A stretch of DNA of 64,000 nt from Mycolicibacterium chubuense NBB4 (GCF_000266905.1 NC_018027.1:5394001-5458000); one strand, 5' to 3'. Shown: positions 40,572 through 52,188, counted from the first letter of the stretch. Translations and numbers: made by a program. Notes: generated by a model not told the origin, from the sequence alone.

Positions 40572-41087
40572 TTAGCGCGGCCGGTCCTCGTCGAGGGCCG
40601 GCCGCGGCAGCGTGCCGTGGCGCAGGATCGACTCGTAGGCCGTGTCGAGGAGTGCCGACAGGTTGCGCTGCTGGTCGGTGTCGAGGTCGGAGAAGAACAG
40701 CAGCTTGACCCACGCGGCATGGGCGGGCGCCGCCGCCTCGAACGCCTGCCGCCCGGCCGCGGTGAGCACCACGTCGGTCGCGCGCGCGTCGTCCTCGGAG
40801 GGCCGGCGTTCGACGAGTCCGCGGCGGCTCATCCGCTGCACATGGTGCGACAACCGGCTGCGCTCCCAGCCGATGGTGGTGGCCAGGACGTTGAGGTGTG
40901 CGCGCGACTGCGGCGCGAACGTCAGCGCGTTCATCACGGTGTAGTCGCTCAGGGACATGTCGCAGTCGGCCTGCAGCTGCCGGTTCATTTCGTACTCGAG
41001 CCGGTGGTAGACCCGCATGAAGCTCAGCCACGCGCGCCGCTGCGTCGCGCTGAGCCGGCCGTCCACTGAATCGGCGTTGCGGGTCAA
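40572..41087 (-). CDS. MarR family transcriptional regulator
   Basis: 171 residues. Winged-helix core: LNVLATTIGWERSRLSHHVQRMSRRGLVERRPSEDDARATDVVLT (about 65-110). The TTG start at 41087 overlaps the thioesterase stop (TTGA), so it is coupled to the thioesterase and transhydrogenase genes. It is convergent with the SDR gene that carries the perfect dyad at 39749 and is therefore the most likely ligand-responsive repressor of that site or of its own operon. Confidence 0.9.
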   Translation of the reverse strand: MTRNADSVDGRLSATQRRAWLSFMRVYHRLEYEMNRQLQADCDMSLSDYTVMNALTFAPQSRAHLNVLATTIGWERSRLSHHVQRMSRRGLVERRPSEDDARATDVVLTAAGRQAFEAAAPAHAAWVKLLFFSDLDTDQQRNLSALLDTAYESILRHGTLPRPALDEDRPR

Positions 41088-41539
41088 GGACTTTCGCCCC
41101 GGTCGAGCACCAGTGTCGCGAGTGCGTCGCGGATACGGTCCGGGATCGCCACCGCGCTGCGCCGGTCCCGGTCGACGAACACGTGCACGAACTGGCCGTG
41201 TGCGACGGCCACGTCGGCGGTGTCACCGCCGGTGTCGGCGAAGATCGCGACGCCGTAGGTGACCGACCGCTGCGACAGCCTGTCCACCCGCAACGCGGCG
41301 CGCACGGTGTCGGGATAGGCGATCGGGGCGCGGTAGGAGCACGTCGATTCCACCACCAGGGCGATCACCGGCGAGGTGTGGATGTCCAGGCCGCCTTCGC
41401 TGATCAGGAAGTGGTTGGCCACGGTGTCGAAGTAGCTGTAGTAGGTGACGTTGTTGACGTGGCCGTAGACGTCGTTGTCCATCCAGCGGGTGGTGATGGG
41501 CAGGAAGTACCGGTAATCGCGGGCGTGGTGCTCGGCCAT
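41084..41539 (-). CDS. acyl-CoA thioesterase, hotdog fold
   Basis: 151 residues from ATG 41539. [22 protein letters not shown] is the 4-hydroxybenzoyl-CoA/YbgC-type hotdog signature with the catalytic Asp. It starts 7 nt after the transhydrogenase stop and overlaps the MarR start. Probably cleaves a short or aryl acyl-CoA; the exact substrate is not readable. Confidence 0.88.
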   Translation of the reverse strand: MAEHHARDYRYFLPITTRWMDNDVYGHVNNVTYYSYFDTVANHFLISEGGLDIHTSPVIALVVESTCSYRAPIAYPDTVRAALRVDRLSQRSVTYGVAIFADTGGDTADVAVAHGQFVHVFVDRDRRSAVAIPDRIRDALATLVLDRGESP

Positions 41540-41546
41540 CAGGCGC

Positions 41547-42848
41547 TCACCAGTAGCGCAGCGCGCGGGCGAAGGTGTCGGCCAGCATCGCCCGGTCCAC
41601 GTCGAGCGGCGCGTTGCCCAGCAGTCGTTGCTGCGGCCACGCCCCGTCGGCCAGCGCCGCGGCATCGGCGCCGGTGTAGCCGACGGCGCCGAGCCCGTTG
41701 GGCATGCCGACCGCACGCATCATCGCGATCAGATGGTCGGCCAGCACGGTGCCCGCGTCGGTCTCGGCGACCGCGTCGCGCACGTCGGCGCCGAGGTGCC
41801 CGGCGGCGTCGAGGTGGCGCGCGGGATCGGTCTCGGCCGTCACCCGGAACACCGCAGGGGCGTTGAGGATCACCGACATCCCGTGCGGCACAAGCGGTTC
41901 ATCACCGGGGTAGTCGTCGGGATGAAACCGGCGCACCTGCCCGGCGACCGCGTAGGCCATCGCGTGCGGGACGTGCACCCCCGCGTTGCCGAACGCGATG
42001 CCGGCCAGCGTCGCGGCCCACATGGTCTGTTCGCGCGCCTCCCGATCGGACGCATCGGTCACCGCCCGCTCCAGGTAGCGCCCGAGCAGCCGCAGCGCTT
42101 CGCGGCTGCCGAGATCGCTCCACGGGTTGGCGCCCTGACTCATCGGGCGCCGGCTCGGGCTGGGCGGCGCGGCACGACGGAGGAACGGGCGCGCGGTGTA
42201 GGACTCCAGCGCGTGCGACAGCACGTCCAAACCGCTGCACGCCACCACGTTCGCGGGCAGCGTGTCGGTGCCGTCCGGGTCGACCAGCGCCTCGGTCGGC
42301 CGCAGCGCAGGAGAGGCGATGCCCGTCTTGGCGTGCAGCGACAGCAGGTCGAAGATCGCGATGCCGGTGACCTCGCTGCCGGTGCCCGAGGTCGTCGGGC
42401 AGGCGATGTGCGGCGCCAGCGGGCCCGGCACCGCGGCGCCCGCGCCGACCGGCGCGTTGACGTAGGTGAGGAAGTCGGCCGGGTGACTGGCATACAGGTT
42501 GGCGGCCTTGGCGGTGTCGATCACCGAGCCGCCGCCCACGGAGACGTACCCGTCCGGAGCCACATCGGTCGCGAAAGCCGCTGCCGCTCTGAATGATTCG
42601 TCGGTGGGCTCGACGCGCGTGTCGGTGTAGGCGACGACGTCGATCCCCGCGTCGCGCAGCGACTGCCGCGCAGTGTCGAACAGTGCCAGAGCGGACACGG
42701 TCGCGTCGGAGAACAGCGCCACCCGCGTCATGCCCAGCGCCCGGGCGCGGTCACCCACCTCGCGCACACAGCCGCGCCCGAAGGTGACCCGGGAGGCGTC
42801 GACGGTGAACGCCGAGTCGAACTCGTCGTGGTGCGCACAGCAGCTCAT
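41547..42848 (-). CDS. iron-containing alcohol dehydrogenase, hydroxyacid-oxoacid transhydrogenase (HOT/ADHFE1)-like
   Basis: 433 residues from ATG 42848. [49 protein letters not shown] and [11 protein letters not shown] closely resemble ADHFE1-type transhydrogenases. The metal-binding histidines lie in [12 protein letters not shown] and the FHPDDYP segment typical of this branch. HOT transfers hydride between 4-hydroxybutyrate and 2-oxoglutarate without free NAD. First gene of an operon with a thioesterase and MarR, suggesting hydroxyacid metabolism. A plain alcohol dehydrogenase role is the alternative. Confidence 0.85.
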   Translation of the reverse strand: MSCCAHHDEFDSAFTVDASRVTFGRGCVREVGDRARALGMTRVALFSDATVSALALFDTARQSLRDAGIDVVAYTDTRVEPTDESFRAAAAFATDVAPDGYVSVGGGSVIDTAKAANLYASHPADFLTYVNAPVGAGAAVPGPLAPHIACPTTSGTGSEVTGIAIFDLLSLHAKTGIASPALRPTEALVDPDGTDTLPANVVACSGLDVLSHALESYTARPFLRRAAPPSPSRRPMSQGANPWSDLGSREALRLLGRYLERAVTDASDREAREQTMWAATLAGIAFGNAGVHVPHAMAYAVAGQVRRFHPDDYPGDEPLVPHGMSVILNAPAVFRVTAETDPARHLDAAGHLGADVRDAVAETDAGTVLADHLIAMMRAVGMPNGLGAVGYTGADAAALADGAWPQQRLLGNAPLDVDRAMLADTFARALRYW

Positions 42849-42872
42849 CCGACGATTCTGCAACGCGGCGCC

Positions 42873-44663
42873 TCACCGTACGACGGCGCGGTGCCCGGCG
42901 TCGACACGGCGGGTCCAGCCGCGGCCGTCGAGGTGTTCGAGCAGCGGGATCACGACGCGGCGGGTGGTGTCCAGCGCCTGGCGGGCCCGGCTGGTGGTGA
43001 ACGGCTGCTCGAGCCCGGCGAGCGCACGCATCGCCAGCGCCGGCGCGGTCGGCAGCAGCACGATGCCGTCACGCAGCCGTAGCACCCGGCCGGCCCGCTC
43101 GGCGGCGGCCAGTTCGCGCGTACCCAGCTTCAGCGCGGCGAGATCGTCGGCTTCCGGCGCGCGGAAAGGTGCACAGCCGAGCCGTGATTCGAGTTCGGCG
43201 ATCCCGGCTTCGGCGGGGCCCAGGTCGTCTGCGGTGTGCGGCATCCGCAGGTGCCCGCCGGTCTGCTCGAGCCCGGCGGCGCGGGCGATCGGATCCACCA
43301 GCGCCTCGTCCGGCAGCGCCAGCAGGTCTCGAACCGCCCGGCGAGACAGCCCGGCCGCCAGCGGATCTCGGGTGTGGAGCGCGCCGGCTGCGGTGCGCAG
43401 ACGGTCGGTCCACGCATGATAAGTGGGCCCGTGCACCCACCACCGCCCGTGGACCACCACGTCGGCCGGAGGCGCTGCCGCGGCATCGAGGAGACCGAGC
43501 TGCAGCAGGTGCTCGCGGAGGACGGCACCACGGCGGGCGATCTCCGCGCCGAGGTCGCGGTCGGGACCCATCGCCGACAGGGTCGCCGCTCGGCGGGCGC
43601 CGTCACCGCGACGCCGCAGTGCCGGCGGGTCCGCATCGACGACGCGAGCACCGGCGAGCACGTGCCGGCCGCCCGGGTCACGCAGCAGGATCCGATCGCC
43701 GAACACGAGCGGCAGACGCCGGTCGAGGGTGAGCCGGGCGTGATCGTCGTCGAGGGGCCGGAGCCTGGCCCGCACCGCAGCGGTGCCGACGTGGACGACG
43801 AGGTGGCCGGGCGCGTCGGTGAGCGCTGCTCCCGTGGCGCGACGGACGTCGAGGACTCGGGTGGTCAGCCAGGCCCCGAGCGTGACGAGCACGTCGCCGC
43901 GGTGGATGTCGTTGTGCGCGACGCCACGCAGGTTGACCGCCGCCCGGGTGACCGGGGCGAGCGCCGACCGGGACTCGCCCCGCGACTGGAGGCCGCGCAC
44001 GGTGACGGTGCGGTCACGGTCCGTGCCGAGCAGCTGGAGCTTGTCGTCCACGGACAGCGTTCCGGCGGTGAGTGTTCCGGTGACCACGGTGCCGGCGCCG
44101 GTGATGCTGAACGACCGGTCGATCCAGAGCCGCAGCCGGGCGCTCACCGCGGGGGCCGGCACGGCGTCCAGCACGCGGTCGAGGGTGCGCCGCAGCTCGG
44201 CCAGCCCGCTGCCGGTGGCCGCGGACACCGCCACAGCCGGTGCGTCGGCCAAACCGGTGCCGGCCAGTTCCTGTCTGGCCTGCGCAGCGACCTCGCCGGT
44301 GCGCTCGGGCGCCCGGTCGGCCTTCGTGACGACGATCAGCCCGTGCCGGATGCCCAGCGCGGCGATCGCGTCGCGGTGATCGCTGGACTGTGCCGACCAT
44401 CCCTCGTCGGCGGCGACGACGAAGCAGATCACCGGCGCCGCGCCCAGGCCCGCCAGGGTGTTCGGCAGGAACCGCTGGTGCCCCGGCACGTCGACGAAGG
44501 CCACCGGATCACCTGACGACGTTGTCGTCCAGGCGAATCCGAGGTCGATGGTGAGTCCCCGCCGGCGCTCCTCGTCCCACCGGTCGGGCTCCATGCCGGT
44601 CAGCGCGCGGATCAGCGTGCTCTTGCCGTGGTCGACGTGTCCGGCGGTGGCCACCACGTACAC
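42873..44663 (-). CDS. selB: SelB, selenocysteine-specific elongation factor
   Basis: 596 residues from GTG 44663 with AGGA eight bases upstream, one nt after the selA stop. G-domain motifs: GHVDHGKST (8-16), DVPGHQRF, TKAD. The EF-Tu-like domains 2 and 3 follow, then winged-helix repeats in the C-terminal third (ending with RARQALDTTRRVVIPLLEHLDGRGWTRR), which in SelB bind the SECIS hairpin. It delivers Sec-tRNA to the ribosome at UGA codons. Overlapping gene order selA-selB is the common bacterial arrangement. Confidence 0.95.
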   Translation of the reverse strand: MYVVATAGHVDHGKSTLIRALTGMEPDRWDEERRRGLTIDLGFAWTTTSSGDPVAFVDVPGHQRFLPNTLAGLGAAPVICFVVAADEGWSAQSSDHRDAIAALGIRHGLIVVTKADRAPERTGEVAAQARQELAGTGLADAPAVAVSAATGSGLAELRRTLDRVLDAVPAPAVSARLRLWIDRSFSITGAGTVVTGTLTAGTLSVDDKLQLLGTDRDRTVTVRGLQSRGESRSALAPVTRAAVNLRGVAHNDIHRGDVLVTLGAWLTTRVLDVRRATGAALTDAPGHLVVHVGTAAVRARLRPLDDDHARLTLDRRLPLVFGDRILLRDPGGRHVLAGARVVDADPPALRRRGDGARRAATLSAMGPDRDLGAEIARRGAVLREHLLQLGLLDAAAAPPADVVVHGRWWVHGPTYHAWTDRLRTAAGALHTRDPLAAGLSRRAVRDLLALPDEALVDPIARAAGLEQTGGHLRMPHTADDLGPAEAGIAELESRLGCAPFRAPEADDLAALKLGTRELAAAERAGRVLRLRDGIVLLPTAPALAMRALAGLEQPFTTSRARQALDTTRRVVIPLLEHLDGRGWTRRVDAGHRAVVR

Positions 44664-44664
44664 G

Positions 44665-45978
<1,314 letters not shown>

Positions 45979-46002
45979 TGCTACTCCTCGGTGCCGCACA
46001 CA

Positions 46003-46098
46003 TGGCGGAGGTGGACGGGAATCGAACCCGCCAGGCCGAGATACTCGACCTCACCGGTTTTGAAGACCGGGGGGACCACCAGGAACCCAGACACCTCC
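46003..46098 (-). tRNA. selC: tRNA-Sec (anticodon TCA)
   Basis: A 96-nt tRNA. Acceptor GGAGGTG pairs with CACCTCC, followed by G and an encoded CCA (46005-46003). The anticodon loop CTTCAAA gives TCA at 46063-46061. The extended acceptor/T-stem and long variable arm are those of selenocysteine tRNA. It lies 24 nt upstream of selA. Its unusual size and TCA anticodon leave little doubt. Confidence 0.95.
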
Positions 46099-46137
46099 GC
46101 GGACCAATCTAGCCAGACGCTGATCAATAGAGTTCGT

Positions 46138-47115
46138 GTGGTGACGGCGAAGCGGCTGACGGGGTACGCGCACGGCGGTGGCTGTGCCTGCAAGATCCCC
46201 CCGGGTGAACTCGAAGACGCGGTGCGGGGCCTGACCGGGCAGGCGGGCGACCACGTGCTGGTGGGCCTCGACGACGGGGACGACGCCGCCGCCGTGCTGG
46301 TGGGCGACGTCGCGATCCTGTCGACGGCGGACTTCTTCACCCCGGTCGTCGACGACGCCTTCGACTGGGGCCGCATCGCCGCGGCGAACGCCCTGTCGGA
46401 TGTCTACGCGATGGGCGGGCGGCCCGTCGTCGCGATCAACCTCGTCGGTTGGCCGCGCGACGTGCTGCCGATGGAGATGATGACCGAGGTCCTGCGCGGC
46501 GGACTCGCGGTGGCCTCCGAGGCCGGGTGCCCGGTGATCGGCGGCCACTCCATCGACGACCCCGAGCCCAAGTACGGCATGGCGGTCACCGGGGTCGCCG
46601 ATCCCGCACGACTGCTGCGCAACGACGCCGCCGAGGCCGGCCTGCCGCTGACGCTGACGAAGCCGTTGGGCACCGGCCTGCTGAACAACCGGCACAAGCA
46701 GACCGGTGAGGTGTTCGGCGAGGCGATCGAGGTCATGACGCGGCTGAACCGTGCGGCATCGGAGCACGCGCTCGCCGCGGGGCTGCGAGCCGCCACCGAC
46801 GTCACCGGCTTCGGGCTGCTCGGCCATCTGCACAAGATGTGCCGGGCCTCCGGGGTGGGCGCGGTGATCGACTCGACCGCCGTGCCCGTCCTCGACGCCG
46901 CCCGCGACGCGCTGCGCGACGGATTCGTCTCCGGGGGTACCCGCAGGAACCTGGACTGGGTGCGTCCGCACCTGCGGGCCGACGGCGTCGCCGAGGACGA
47001 CCTGCTGCTGCTGGCCGACGCACAGACCTCCGGCGGTCTGCTGGTGGTGGGCGAATTGCCTGGTCATCCCGTGATCGGGCACACGGTGGAAGAAATCGGC
47101 CTCCACATTCGTTAG
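46138..47115 (+). CDS. selD: SelD, selenide-water dikinase
   Basis: About 325 residues from GTG 46138 (or GTG 46141). The active-site segment GGGCACKIPP has the catalytic Cys and Lys, so here the nucleophile is Cys, not Sec. DDAAAV, ADFFTPVVDDAFDWGRIAAANALSDVYAMGG and VIGGHSIDD are PurM-like ATP-binding motifs, and TDVTGFGLLGHL is a SelD signature. Makes selenophosphate for SelA. Divergent from tRNA-Sec. Confidence 0.95.
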   Translation: MVTAKRLTGYAHGGGCACKIPPGELEDAVRGLTGQAGDHVLVGLDDGDDAAAVLVGDVAILSTADFFTPVVDDAFDWGRIAAANALSDVYAMGGRPVVAINLVGWPRDVLPMEMMTEVLRGGLAVASEAGCPVIGGHSIDDPEPKYGMAVTGVADPARLLRNDAAEAGLPLTLTKPLGTGLLNNRHKQTGEVFGEAIEVMTRLNRAASEHALAAGLRAATDVTGFGLLGHLHKMCRASGVGAVIDSTAVPVLDAARDALRDGFVSGGTRRNLDWVRPHLRADGVAEDDLLLLADAQTSGGLLVVGELPGHPVIGHTVEEIGLHIR

Positions 47116-47166
47116 CCTGTCGAACTGATTGTGTCGACCGGGCCTGCCGCGGGTAGCTACCAGTCG

Positions 47167-47240
47167 GCACTCGCCGGAGGCGAGCGAGGACGCACTCGCC
47201 GGAGGTCAGCAAGGGACGCACTCGCCGGAGGCGAGCAAAG
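47167..47240. repeat. three tandem hairpin-forming repeats
   Basis: Three copies, 25-26 bp apart, of a unit containing CTCGCC-GGA-GGCGAG, a 6-bp inverted repeat. Copies 1 (47170-47184) and 3 (47221-47235) are perfect; copy 2 (47195-47209) has a degraded right arm (GGTCAG). They fill the leader between selD and the MFS gene at 47253 and end at its ribosome binding site. Confidence 0.7.
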
Positions 47241-47252
47241 GAGGAGGTAACC

Positions 47253-49445
47253 GTGACACGGCCATCTCCCGCGGCAGCGCCGGCCGAGCCGGCGGCGCCC
47301 GAGCAGCTGACCGTCCAGCGGCGCAACCTGATCTTCCTGGCGGTCGTGCTCGGCATGCTGCTGGCCGCCCTCGACCAGACGATCGTGGCGACCGCACTGC
47401 CCACCGTGGTCGCCGACCTCGGCGGCGCCGGCCACCAGGCCTGGGTGGTCACCAGCTACCTGCTGGCGTCGACGATCGTCACCGCGGTCGTCGGCAAGCT
47501 CGGCGACACCTTCGGGCGCAAGCGCGTCTTCCAGGTGGCGATCCTGCTCTTCCTGGCGGGGTCGGTGCTGTGCGGGATGGCGACGTCCATGGGCATGCTG
47601 GTCGCGTCCCGGGCGCTGCAGGGTCTGGGCGGCGGCGCCATCACGGTCACCGCGGTCGCGGTGATCGGCGAGGTCATCCCCCTGCGCGAACGCGGCCGCT
47701 ACCAGGGTGCGCTGGGTGCGGTGTTCGGCGTGACGACCGTGATCGGCCCGCTGCTCGGCGGGCTGTTCACCGACCACCTCAGCTGGCGGTGGGCGTTCTG
47801 GATCAACGTGCCGGTGGCCGTGGTCGTCCTCGCAATCGCGGCGGTGGCCATCCCCGAACTCGCGCGCACGGCGCGACCGGTCCTCGACTATGCGGGCATC
47901 GTGCTGGTCGGCGTCGGTGCGGCCGGCTTGACACTAGCGACCAGTTGGGGCGGCACCACCTATCCGTGGGGCTCGGCGACCATCATCGGGATGTTCGTGG
48001 GGTCGGTCGCCGTGCTGGTGGCGTTCGTCTTCGTGGAGCTCCGCGCGACCGAGCCGATCCTGCCCATCCGGCTGTTCGGCAATCCGGTCTTCACCGTGTG
48101 CTGCGTGCTGTCGTTCGTGGTCGGGTTCGCGATGCTGGGGGCCCTGACGTTCCTGCCGACCTACATGCAGTTCGTCGACGGCGTCTCGGCCACCGCGAGC
48201 GGTCTGCGCACGTTGCCGATGGTCCTTGGCCTGCTCGCCACGTCCCTGAGCAGCGGCGTGATCGTCGGCCGCACCGGGCGGTACAAGATCTTCCCCATCG
48301 CCGGCACCGCGATCATGGCCGTCGGCTTCGTGCTGCTGTCCCTGATGGACGCCGGCACGTCGACGCTGGTGCAGTCGCTGGACCTGCTGGTGCTCGGCGC
48401 CGGTATCGGCCTGAGCATGCAGGTGCTGATCCTGGTGGTGCAGAACACCGTCGACTTCACCGATCTGGGGGTCGCCACCTCGGGTGTGACGTTCTTCCGC
48501 ACCATCGGCAGCTCGTTCGGCGCGGCGATCTTCGGGTCGATCTTCGCCAACGTCCTCGACGACCACCTGCCGTCGGCGATGGCGCAGAGCCGCGCCCCCG
48601 CGGAGGCGGCCACGTCGCCGCAGGCCCTGCACCGCCTGCCGGCCGAGATGGCCGCGCCGATCATCCACGCCTACGCCGACTCCCTGACCCGCGTCTTCCT
48701 GTTCGCGGCCCCGTTCGCGATCGTCGGGTTCGTGCTGGCGCTGTTCCTCAAGCAGGTCCCGCTGCGTGATGCCGCGGCCAGTGGGAGCACCGACATGGGT
48801 GAGGGCTTCGGCATGCCCACCACCGCGTCGCCGGAGAAGGTGCTCGAGGTCGCCATCGGCCGGCTGCTGCAGCGCAGCCGCGGCGTCGACCTGGAGGCCC
48901 TGGCGAAGTCGCCCCGCAGTCGTCTCGACCCCGCCCGGCTGTGGGCGCTGATCCAGGTGTACCGGCACGCCGCGGTCACCGGCGCGGCCGACCTCGACGC
49001 CATCGCCGAGGAACGCCGGGTCCCGCGCCAGATCCTTGAGCCGGCGTTCGACCGGCTGGCCGCCACCGGTTACGCCTACCGCGCGGACGGTCAGTTCACC
49101 CTGACGCCAGCCGGCTCCGCCGAGGTGAACACCGCACGCGACATCCTCGCCAGCTGGATCACCGAGACGCTGGCCAAGTCACCCGACTTCCAGGGCCGCC
49201 CCGATCGCATGCAGGTGCAGGGCGCGCTCGACCGGGTGGCCCGCGGGGTGCTGCTCGAGCGGGACTCCAGCAGCGACCTGACCCGCCCGATGATGAAACT
49301 CGGTGCTCCACCCGCCCAGAGCGCCGCGGCGACCACACGGCTTCGGGCCCTGTCGGTGCCCGCGGCCACGGAGCCGCCCACGCGCCCGTTCCGGCCGCAC
49401 GCGTCGACCCCGCCGCGTCCCGCACCGCCTCCTCCGCGGCGCTGA
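47253..49445 (+). CDS. DHA2 (EmrB/QacA-type) MFS transporter with C-terminal cytosolic domain
   Basis: 730 residues from GTG 47253 with AAAGGAGGAGG upstream. Residues 1-510 give 14 predicted membrane helices with the MFS motifs [13 protein letters not shown] (motif D1) and [12 protein letters not shown] (motif A) and [16 protein letters not shown] (motif C). Residues about 545-680 form a soluble domain that looks like a winged helix ([40 protein letters not shown]) followed by a Pro-rich tail. Drug efflux by proton antiport is the family role. The extra domain is unusual and might sense the cargo or a partner. Three hairpin repeats precede the gene. Confidence 0.9.
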   Translation: MTRPSPAAAPAEPAAPEQLTVQRRNLIFLAVVLGMLLAALDQTIVATALPTVVADLGGAGHQAWVVTSYLLASTIVTAVVGKLGDTFGRKRVFQVAILLFLAGSVLCGMATSMGMLVASRALQGLGGGAITVTAVAVIGEVIPLRERGRYQGALGAVFGVTTVIGPLLGGLFTDHLSWRWAFWINVPVAVVVLAIAAVAIPELARTARPVLDYAGIVLVGVGAAGLTLATSWGGTTYPWGSATIIGMFVGSVAVLVAFVFVELRATEPILPIRLFGNPVFTVCCVLSFVVGFAMLGALTFLPTYMQFVDGVSATASGLRTLPMVLGLLATSLSSGVIVGRTGRYKIFPIAGTAIMAVGFVLLSLMDAGTSTLVQSLDLLVLGAGIGLSMQVLILVVQNTVDFTDLGVATSGVTFFRTIGSSFGAAIFGSIFANVLDDHLPSAMAQSRAPAEAATSPQALHRLPAEMAAPIIHAYADSLTRVFLFAAPFAIVGFVLALFLKQVPLRDAAASGSTDMGEGFGMPTTASPEKVLEVAIGRLLQRSRGVDLEALAKSPRSRLDPARLWALIQVYRHAAVTGAADLDAIAEERRVPRQILEPAFDRLAATGYAYRADGQFTLTPAGSAEVNTARDILASWITETLAKSPDFQGRPDRMQVQGALDRVARGVLLERDSSSDLTRPMMKLGAPPAQSAAATTRLRALSVPAATEPPTRPFRPHASTPPRPAPPPPRR

Positions 49446-49456
49446 CCCGCCTGGTA

Positions 49457-50701
49457 TCACGCGCGCCGGGGCTGGGCGGGCAGCGCGAACGCCGCCAGTC
49501 CCGCGGCGAGCGCCGTCAGCGCGATGATGGTGCCCGCCACGCCGATCCAGCCGCGGGCGTCGAACGCCACCCCGCCGAGCCAGCCGATGACGCTGGAGCC
49601 GGTGTAGTACGACAGGTTGTACAGCGACGAGGCCTGCGCCTTGCCCACCGAGGCCAGCTGGCCGGTCCAGCCGGCCGCGATGGAATGGGCGCCGAAGAAG
49701 CCGGCGGTGGCGACGACGAGGCCGACGAGCACGGCGATGATGTTGTCGCTCAACGTGATCGCCACGCCGATCGCCATGACCGCGATCGAGGCGAGGAGCA
49801 CCCGCTTACGTCCGAACCGGACGGCCTCGGCGCCGGCGCGCGACGACGACCATGTGCCGGCGAGGTAGGCGAGGAAGACCAGGCTGACCAGCGACGGCGC
49901 CAGACCGAACGGCGGCCGGGCCAACCGGAAGCCGAGGAAGTTGTACAGCGCGACGAATCCGCCCATCAGCAGGAACGCCTGAGCGTAGAGGACGAGTTGT
50001 CGCCCCGACCGCAGATTGGCGACCAGCCGATGCACCAGCCCGCCTTCGGGATTGGCGCCGCGCCGGTTCGCGGGCACGAAGCCGCGGGGTTCGGGAGCCA
50101 GCCGGACGAAGCACAGCGCCGCCAGTCCGCACATCGCCGCGACGGCGAAGACACCGACGCGCCACGTGGTGGCTTCCGCGACGGGGCTCGACACCAGCCG
50201 GCCGAGCAGTCCGCCGACGGTGGTGCCGGCGACGAACGTTCCCGCCGCGCGCGCCGCGTGCCCGCGGTCGATCTCCTCGGTCAGGTAGGCCACCGCGATC
50301 GCGGGAACGCCACCCACCAGCACGCCCTCCAGGAAGCGGCCGGCGAGCAGCATCTCGTACGTCGGCGCGAAGGGCACCAGCATCCCGATCACGGTCGCCG
50401 TGGTGACCGACCACGAGATCGCGCGGACCCGGCCGATACGGTCGGCCACCGTCGACCACGGGATCACCCCGATGGCCAGACCCACGGTCGACGCCGAGAT
50501 CGTCAGCGCGGCGGCCGCTGCGCCGACCCCGAGGTCCGCGGAGATCAGCGGGAGCACCGCCTGCGGTGAGTAGAGCTGCGCGAAGGTCGCGACGCCGGCG
50601 AAGAACAACGCCGCGATCAGCCGCCCGTACGCGGCCGACCCCTTGGCATGGCCGGTCCACACCTGTTCGCGCGCAGCAGCGGCGGACGTATCGAGGGACA
50701 T
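49457..50701 (-). CDS. MFS transporter, arabinose-efflux type
   Basis: About 414 residues from ATG 50701 (frame open to 50731). Twelve membrane helices, motif A-like ADRIGRVRAISW, GLLGRLVSSPVAEATTWR, and the central loop typical of the YbcL/AraJ branch (small-molecule efflux). It lies 108 nt downstream of the LysR gene on the same strand, which probably regulates it. Substrate unknown. Convergent with the other MFS gene. Confidence 0.88.
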   Translation of the reverse strand: MSLDTSAAAAREQVWTGHAKGSAAYGRLIAALFFAGVATFAQLYSPQAVLPLISADLGVGAAAAALTISASTVGLAIGVIPWSTVADRIGRVRAISWSVTTATVIGMLVPFAPTYEMLLAGRFLEGVLVGGVPAIAVAYLTEEIDRGHAARAAGTFVAGTTVGGLLGRLVSSPVAEATTWRVGVFAVAAMCGLAALCFVRLAPEPRGFVPANRRGANPEGGLVHRLVANLRSGRQLVLYAQAFLLMGGFVALYNFLGFRLARPPFGLAPSLVSLVFLAYLAGTWSSSRAGAEAVRFGRKRVLLASIAVMAIGVAITLSDNIIAVLVGLVVATAGFFGAHSIAAGWTGQLASVGKAQASSLYNLSYYTGSSVIGWLGGVAFDARGWIGVAGTIIALTALAAGLAAFALPAQPRRA

Positions 50702-50809
50702 GGCGCCCACGCTAGGAAGGGGGCAGCTCATGAGTCCAATGCATGAGTTTCATGAAGTCCATGCGGCGGGCGCATGATCGCAGGCGGGAGGTTTCGATGC
50801 GGTGGAACG

Positions 50810-51679
50810 TCAGCCGGCTGTGAGGAATCTCGCGAATCGCTCGGCCGGCGGCGGCAACTCACGACCGGCGTCCCACACGAGCCCGACCTCCCGCTTGGCC
50901 GCCGGGTCGGACAGGGGGACGTGGGCGACCTTGGCGTCACCCTTGGTGCGCGGGACCGGCACCACCGCCACCCCGAAGCCGGCGGCCACGAGTCCCTCCA
51001 TCGTCGGGATCTCGGTGGCCTCGAACACGATGTCGGGCGCGATTCCGGCATCAGCGAACAGCGAGTCGGTGAGCTGACGCAAGCCGATCGGGCTCTCCAG
51101 CGCGATGAACGATTCCCCCGCCGCCGCCGACAGGCTCACCCGGGTGCGCGCCGCCAACCGGTGATCGGGAGGGACCGCCAGACACAGCCGCTCGACGTAG
51201 AGCCGCCGCCATCCGAACCTCGCCGGGTCGGGACGCGGCGAGGTCACGGCGAGGTCCGAGCCGCCGCCGAGCACCCGTTCGGTGATCTCGTATGCGGGCC
51301 CCTGGAACAGATCGAACCCGATGCCCGGCGCAGTCCGGCGGAAACGCCGAAGTTGTTCGGGCACCAACCAATTCGCGAGCGAGTGCAAGAAGGCCAGGCG
51401 CACCCGGCCGCTGTCGGGATCGCGCAGAGCTGCGATGCGCTCGGTGGCCGCCGTCATCTCCGTGATGCAGCGCCGCGCGTGCTCGAGCATGATCCGGCCG
51501 TACGCGTTGAGCCGCAGCCGCCGGTTGACCCGATCGAACAGTGGTGCGCCGGCCTCCTCCTCGAACCGCGCCAGTGCCCGTGACAGTGCCGGCTGGCTGA
51601 CGCCGAGTTCGGCAGCGGCCTCGGTGACATGCTCGATCTCGGCGAGGGTGACGAACCAGTGCAGGTCCTCCAGGTGCAC
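50810..51679 (-). CDS. LysR family transcriptional regulator
   Basis: 289 residues. N-terminal helix-turn-helix: HWFVTLAEIEHVTEAAAELGVSQPALSRALARFEEEAGAPLFDRVNRRL. The C-terminal co-inducer domain has normal length (about 200 residues). Same strand and directly upstream of the MFS transporter. The 50732-50809 gap contains repeated ATGAGT/ATGAAGT units and a TGCAT, possible binding half-sites. Effector unknown. Confidence 0.92.
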   Translation of the reverse strand: MHLEDLHWFVTLAEIEHVTEAAAELGVSQPALSRALARFEEEAGAPLFDRVNRRLRLNAYGRIMLEHARRCITEMTAATERIAALRDPDSGRVRLAFLHSLANWLVPEQLRRFRRTAPGIGFDLFQGPAYEITERVLGGGSDLAVTSPRPDPARFGWRRLYVERLCLAVPPDHRLAARTRVSLSAAAGESFIALESPIGLRQLTDSLFADAGIAPDIVFEATEIPTMEGLVAAGFGVAVVPVPRTKGDAKVAHVPLSDPAAKREVGLVWDAGRELPPPAERFARFLTAG

Positions 51680-51750
51680 GCTGTCGACGATAGAGCGTCG
51701 GGGATTGCGCAGCCGGACTGCCCGCCGGAGTGCGAGGGACGGCCCGGAAG

Positions 51751-52188
51751 TCAGCCCTCGACAAGCACTTTCAGCCGGCGGACGGTCTCGTCCATGATCC
51801 GGCCGACCTGGCGCGCGGCGACCCGGTCGGCGATCAGGGCCAGAATCCCGCTGCCCGGCGCCTCGTACGACAACCGGAACGTCACCTTCGTCTTGCCCTC
51901 ACCGCAGTCACGCAGCCGGAACCGGCCTCGCAGCGTCACTCCGGTGATCCCGATCCAGGCCAGGTCGCGCGCGTCGTCGAACTCCGTCAGCTCGATCACC
52001 CCGCCGATCGGCACGGAGCCGACCTTCCAGTGCACGGTGTAGCGCGAGCCGATGCCCACCGGGCCCTCGGTCACCGTCTCCCAGCGCTCCAGGTGAGGCA
52101 TGAACGTCGGGTAGCACTCCGGATCGCTGACGTGTTTCCAGACGATGTGCCGGTCGACGTTGGCAATGACACTCCGTTGCAGCCGCAT
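51751..52188 (-). CDS. SRPBCC (polyketide cyclase/START-like) protein
   Basis: 145 residues. Typical opening IANVDRHIVWKHVSDPECYPTFMPHLERWETV and a middle SRYTVHWKVGSVPIGGVIELTEFDDARDLAWIGITG, with a C-terminal long helix. Lipid or small hydrophobic ligand binding in a deep cavity is inferred. Starts 12 nt after the acyltransferase stop; part of the CopD-acyltransferase-SRPBCC operon. Confidence 0.88.
   Translation of the reverse strand: MRLQRSVIANVDRHIVWKHVSDPECYPTFMPHLERWETVTEGPVGIGSRYTVHWKVGSVPIGGVIELTEFDDARDLAWIGITGVTLRGRFRLRDCGEGKTKVTFRLSYEAPGSGILALIADRVAARQVGRIMDETVRRLKVLVEG

Noticed and set aside
47172..47220. Reading the tandem repeats as a transcription terminator of selD
   Set aside because: Stems are only 6 bp with 3-nt loops and no T-run, and they adjoin the ribosome binding site of the next gene. 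A leader or dispersed repeat fits better.
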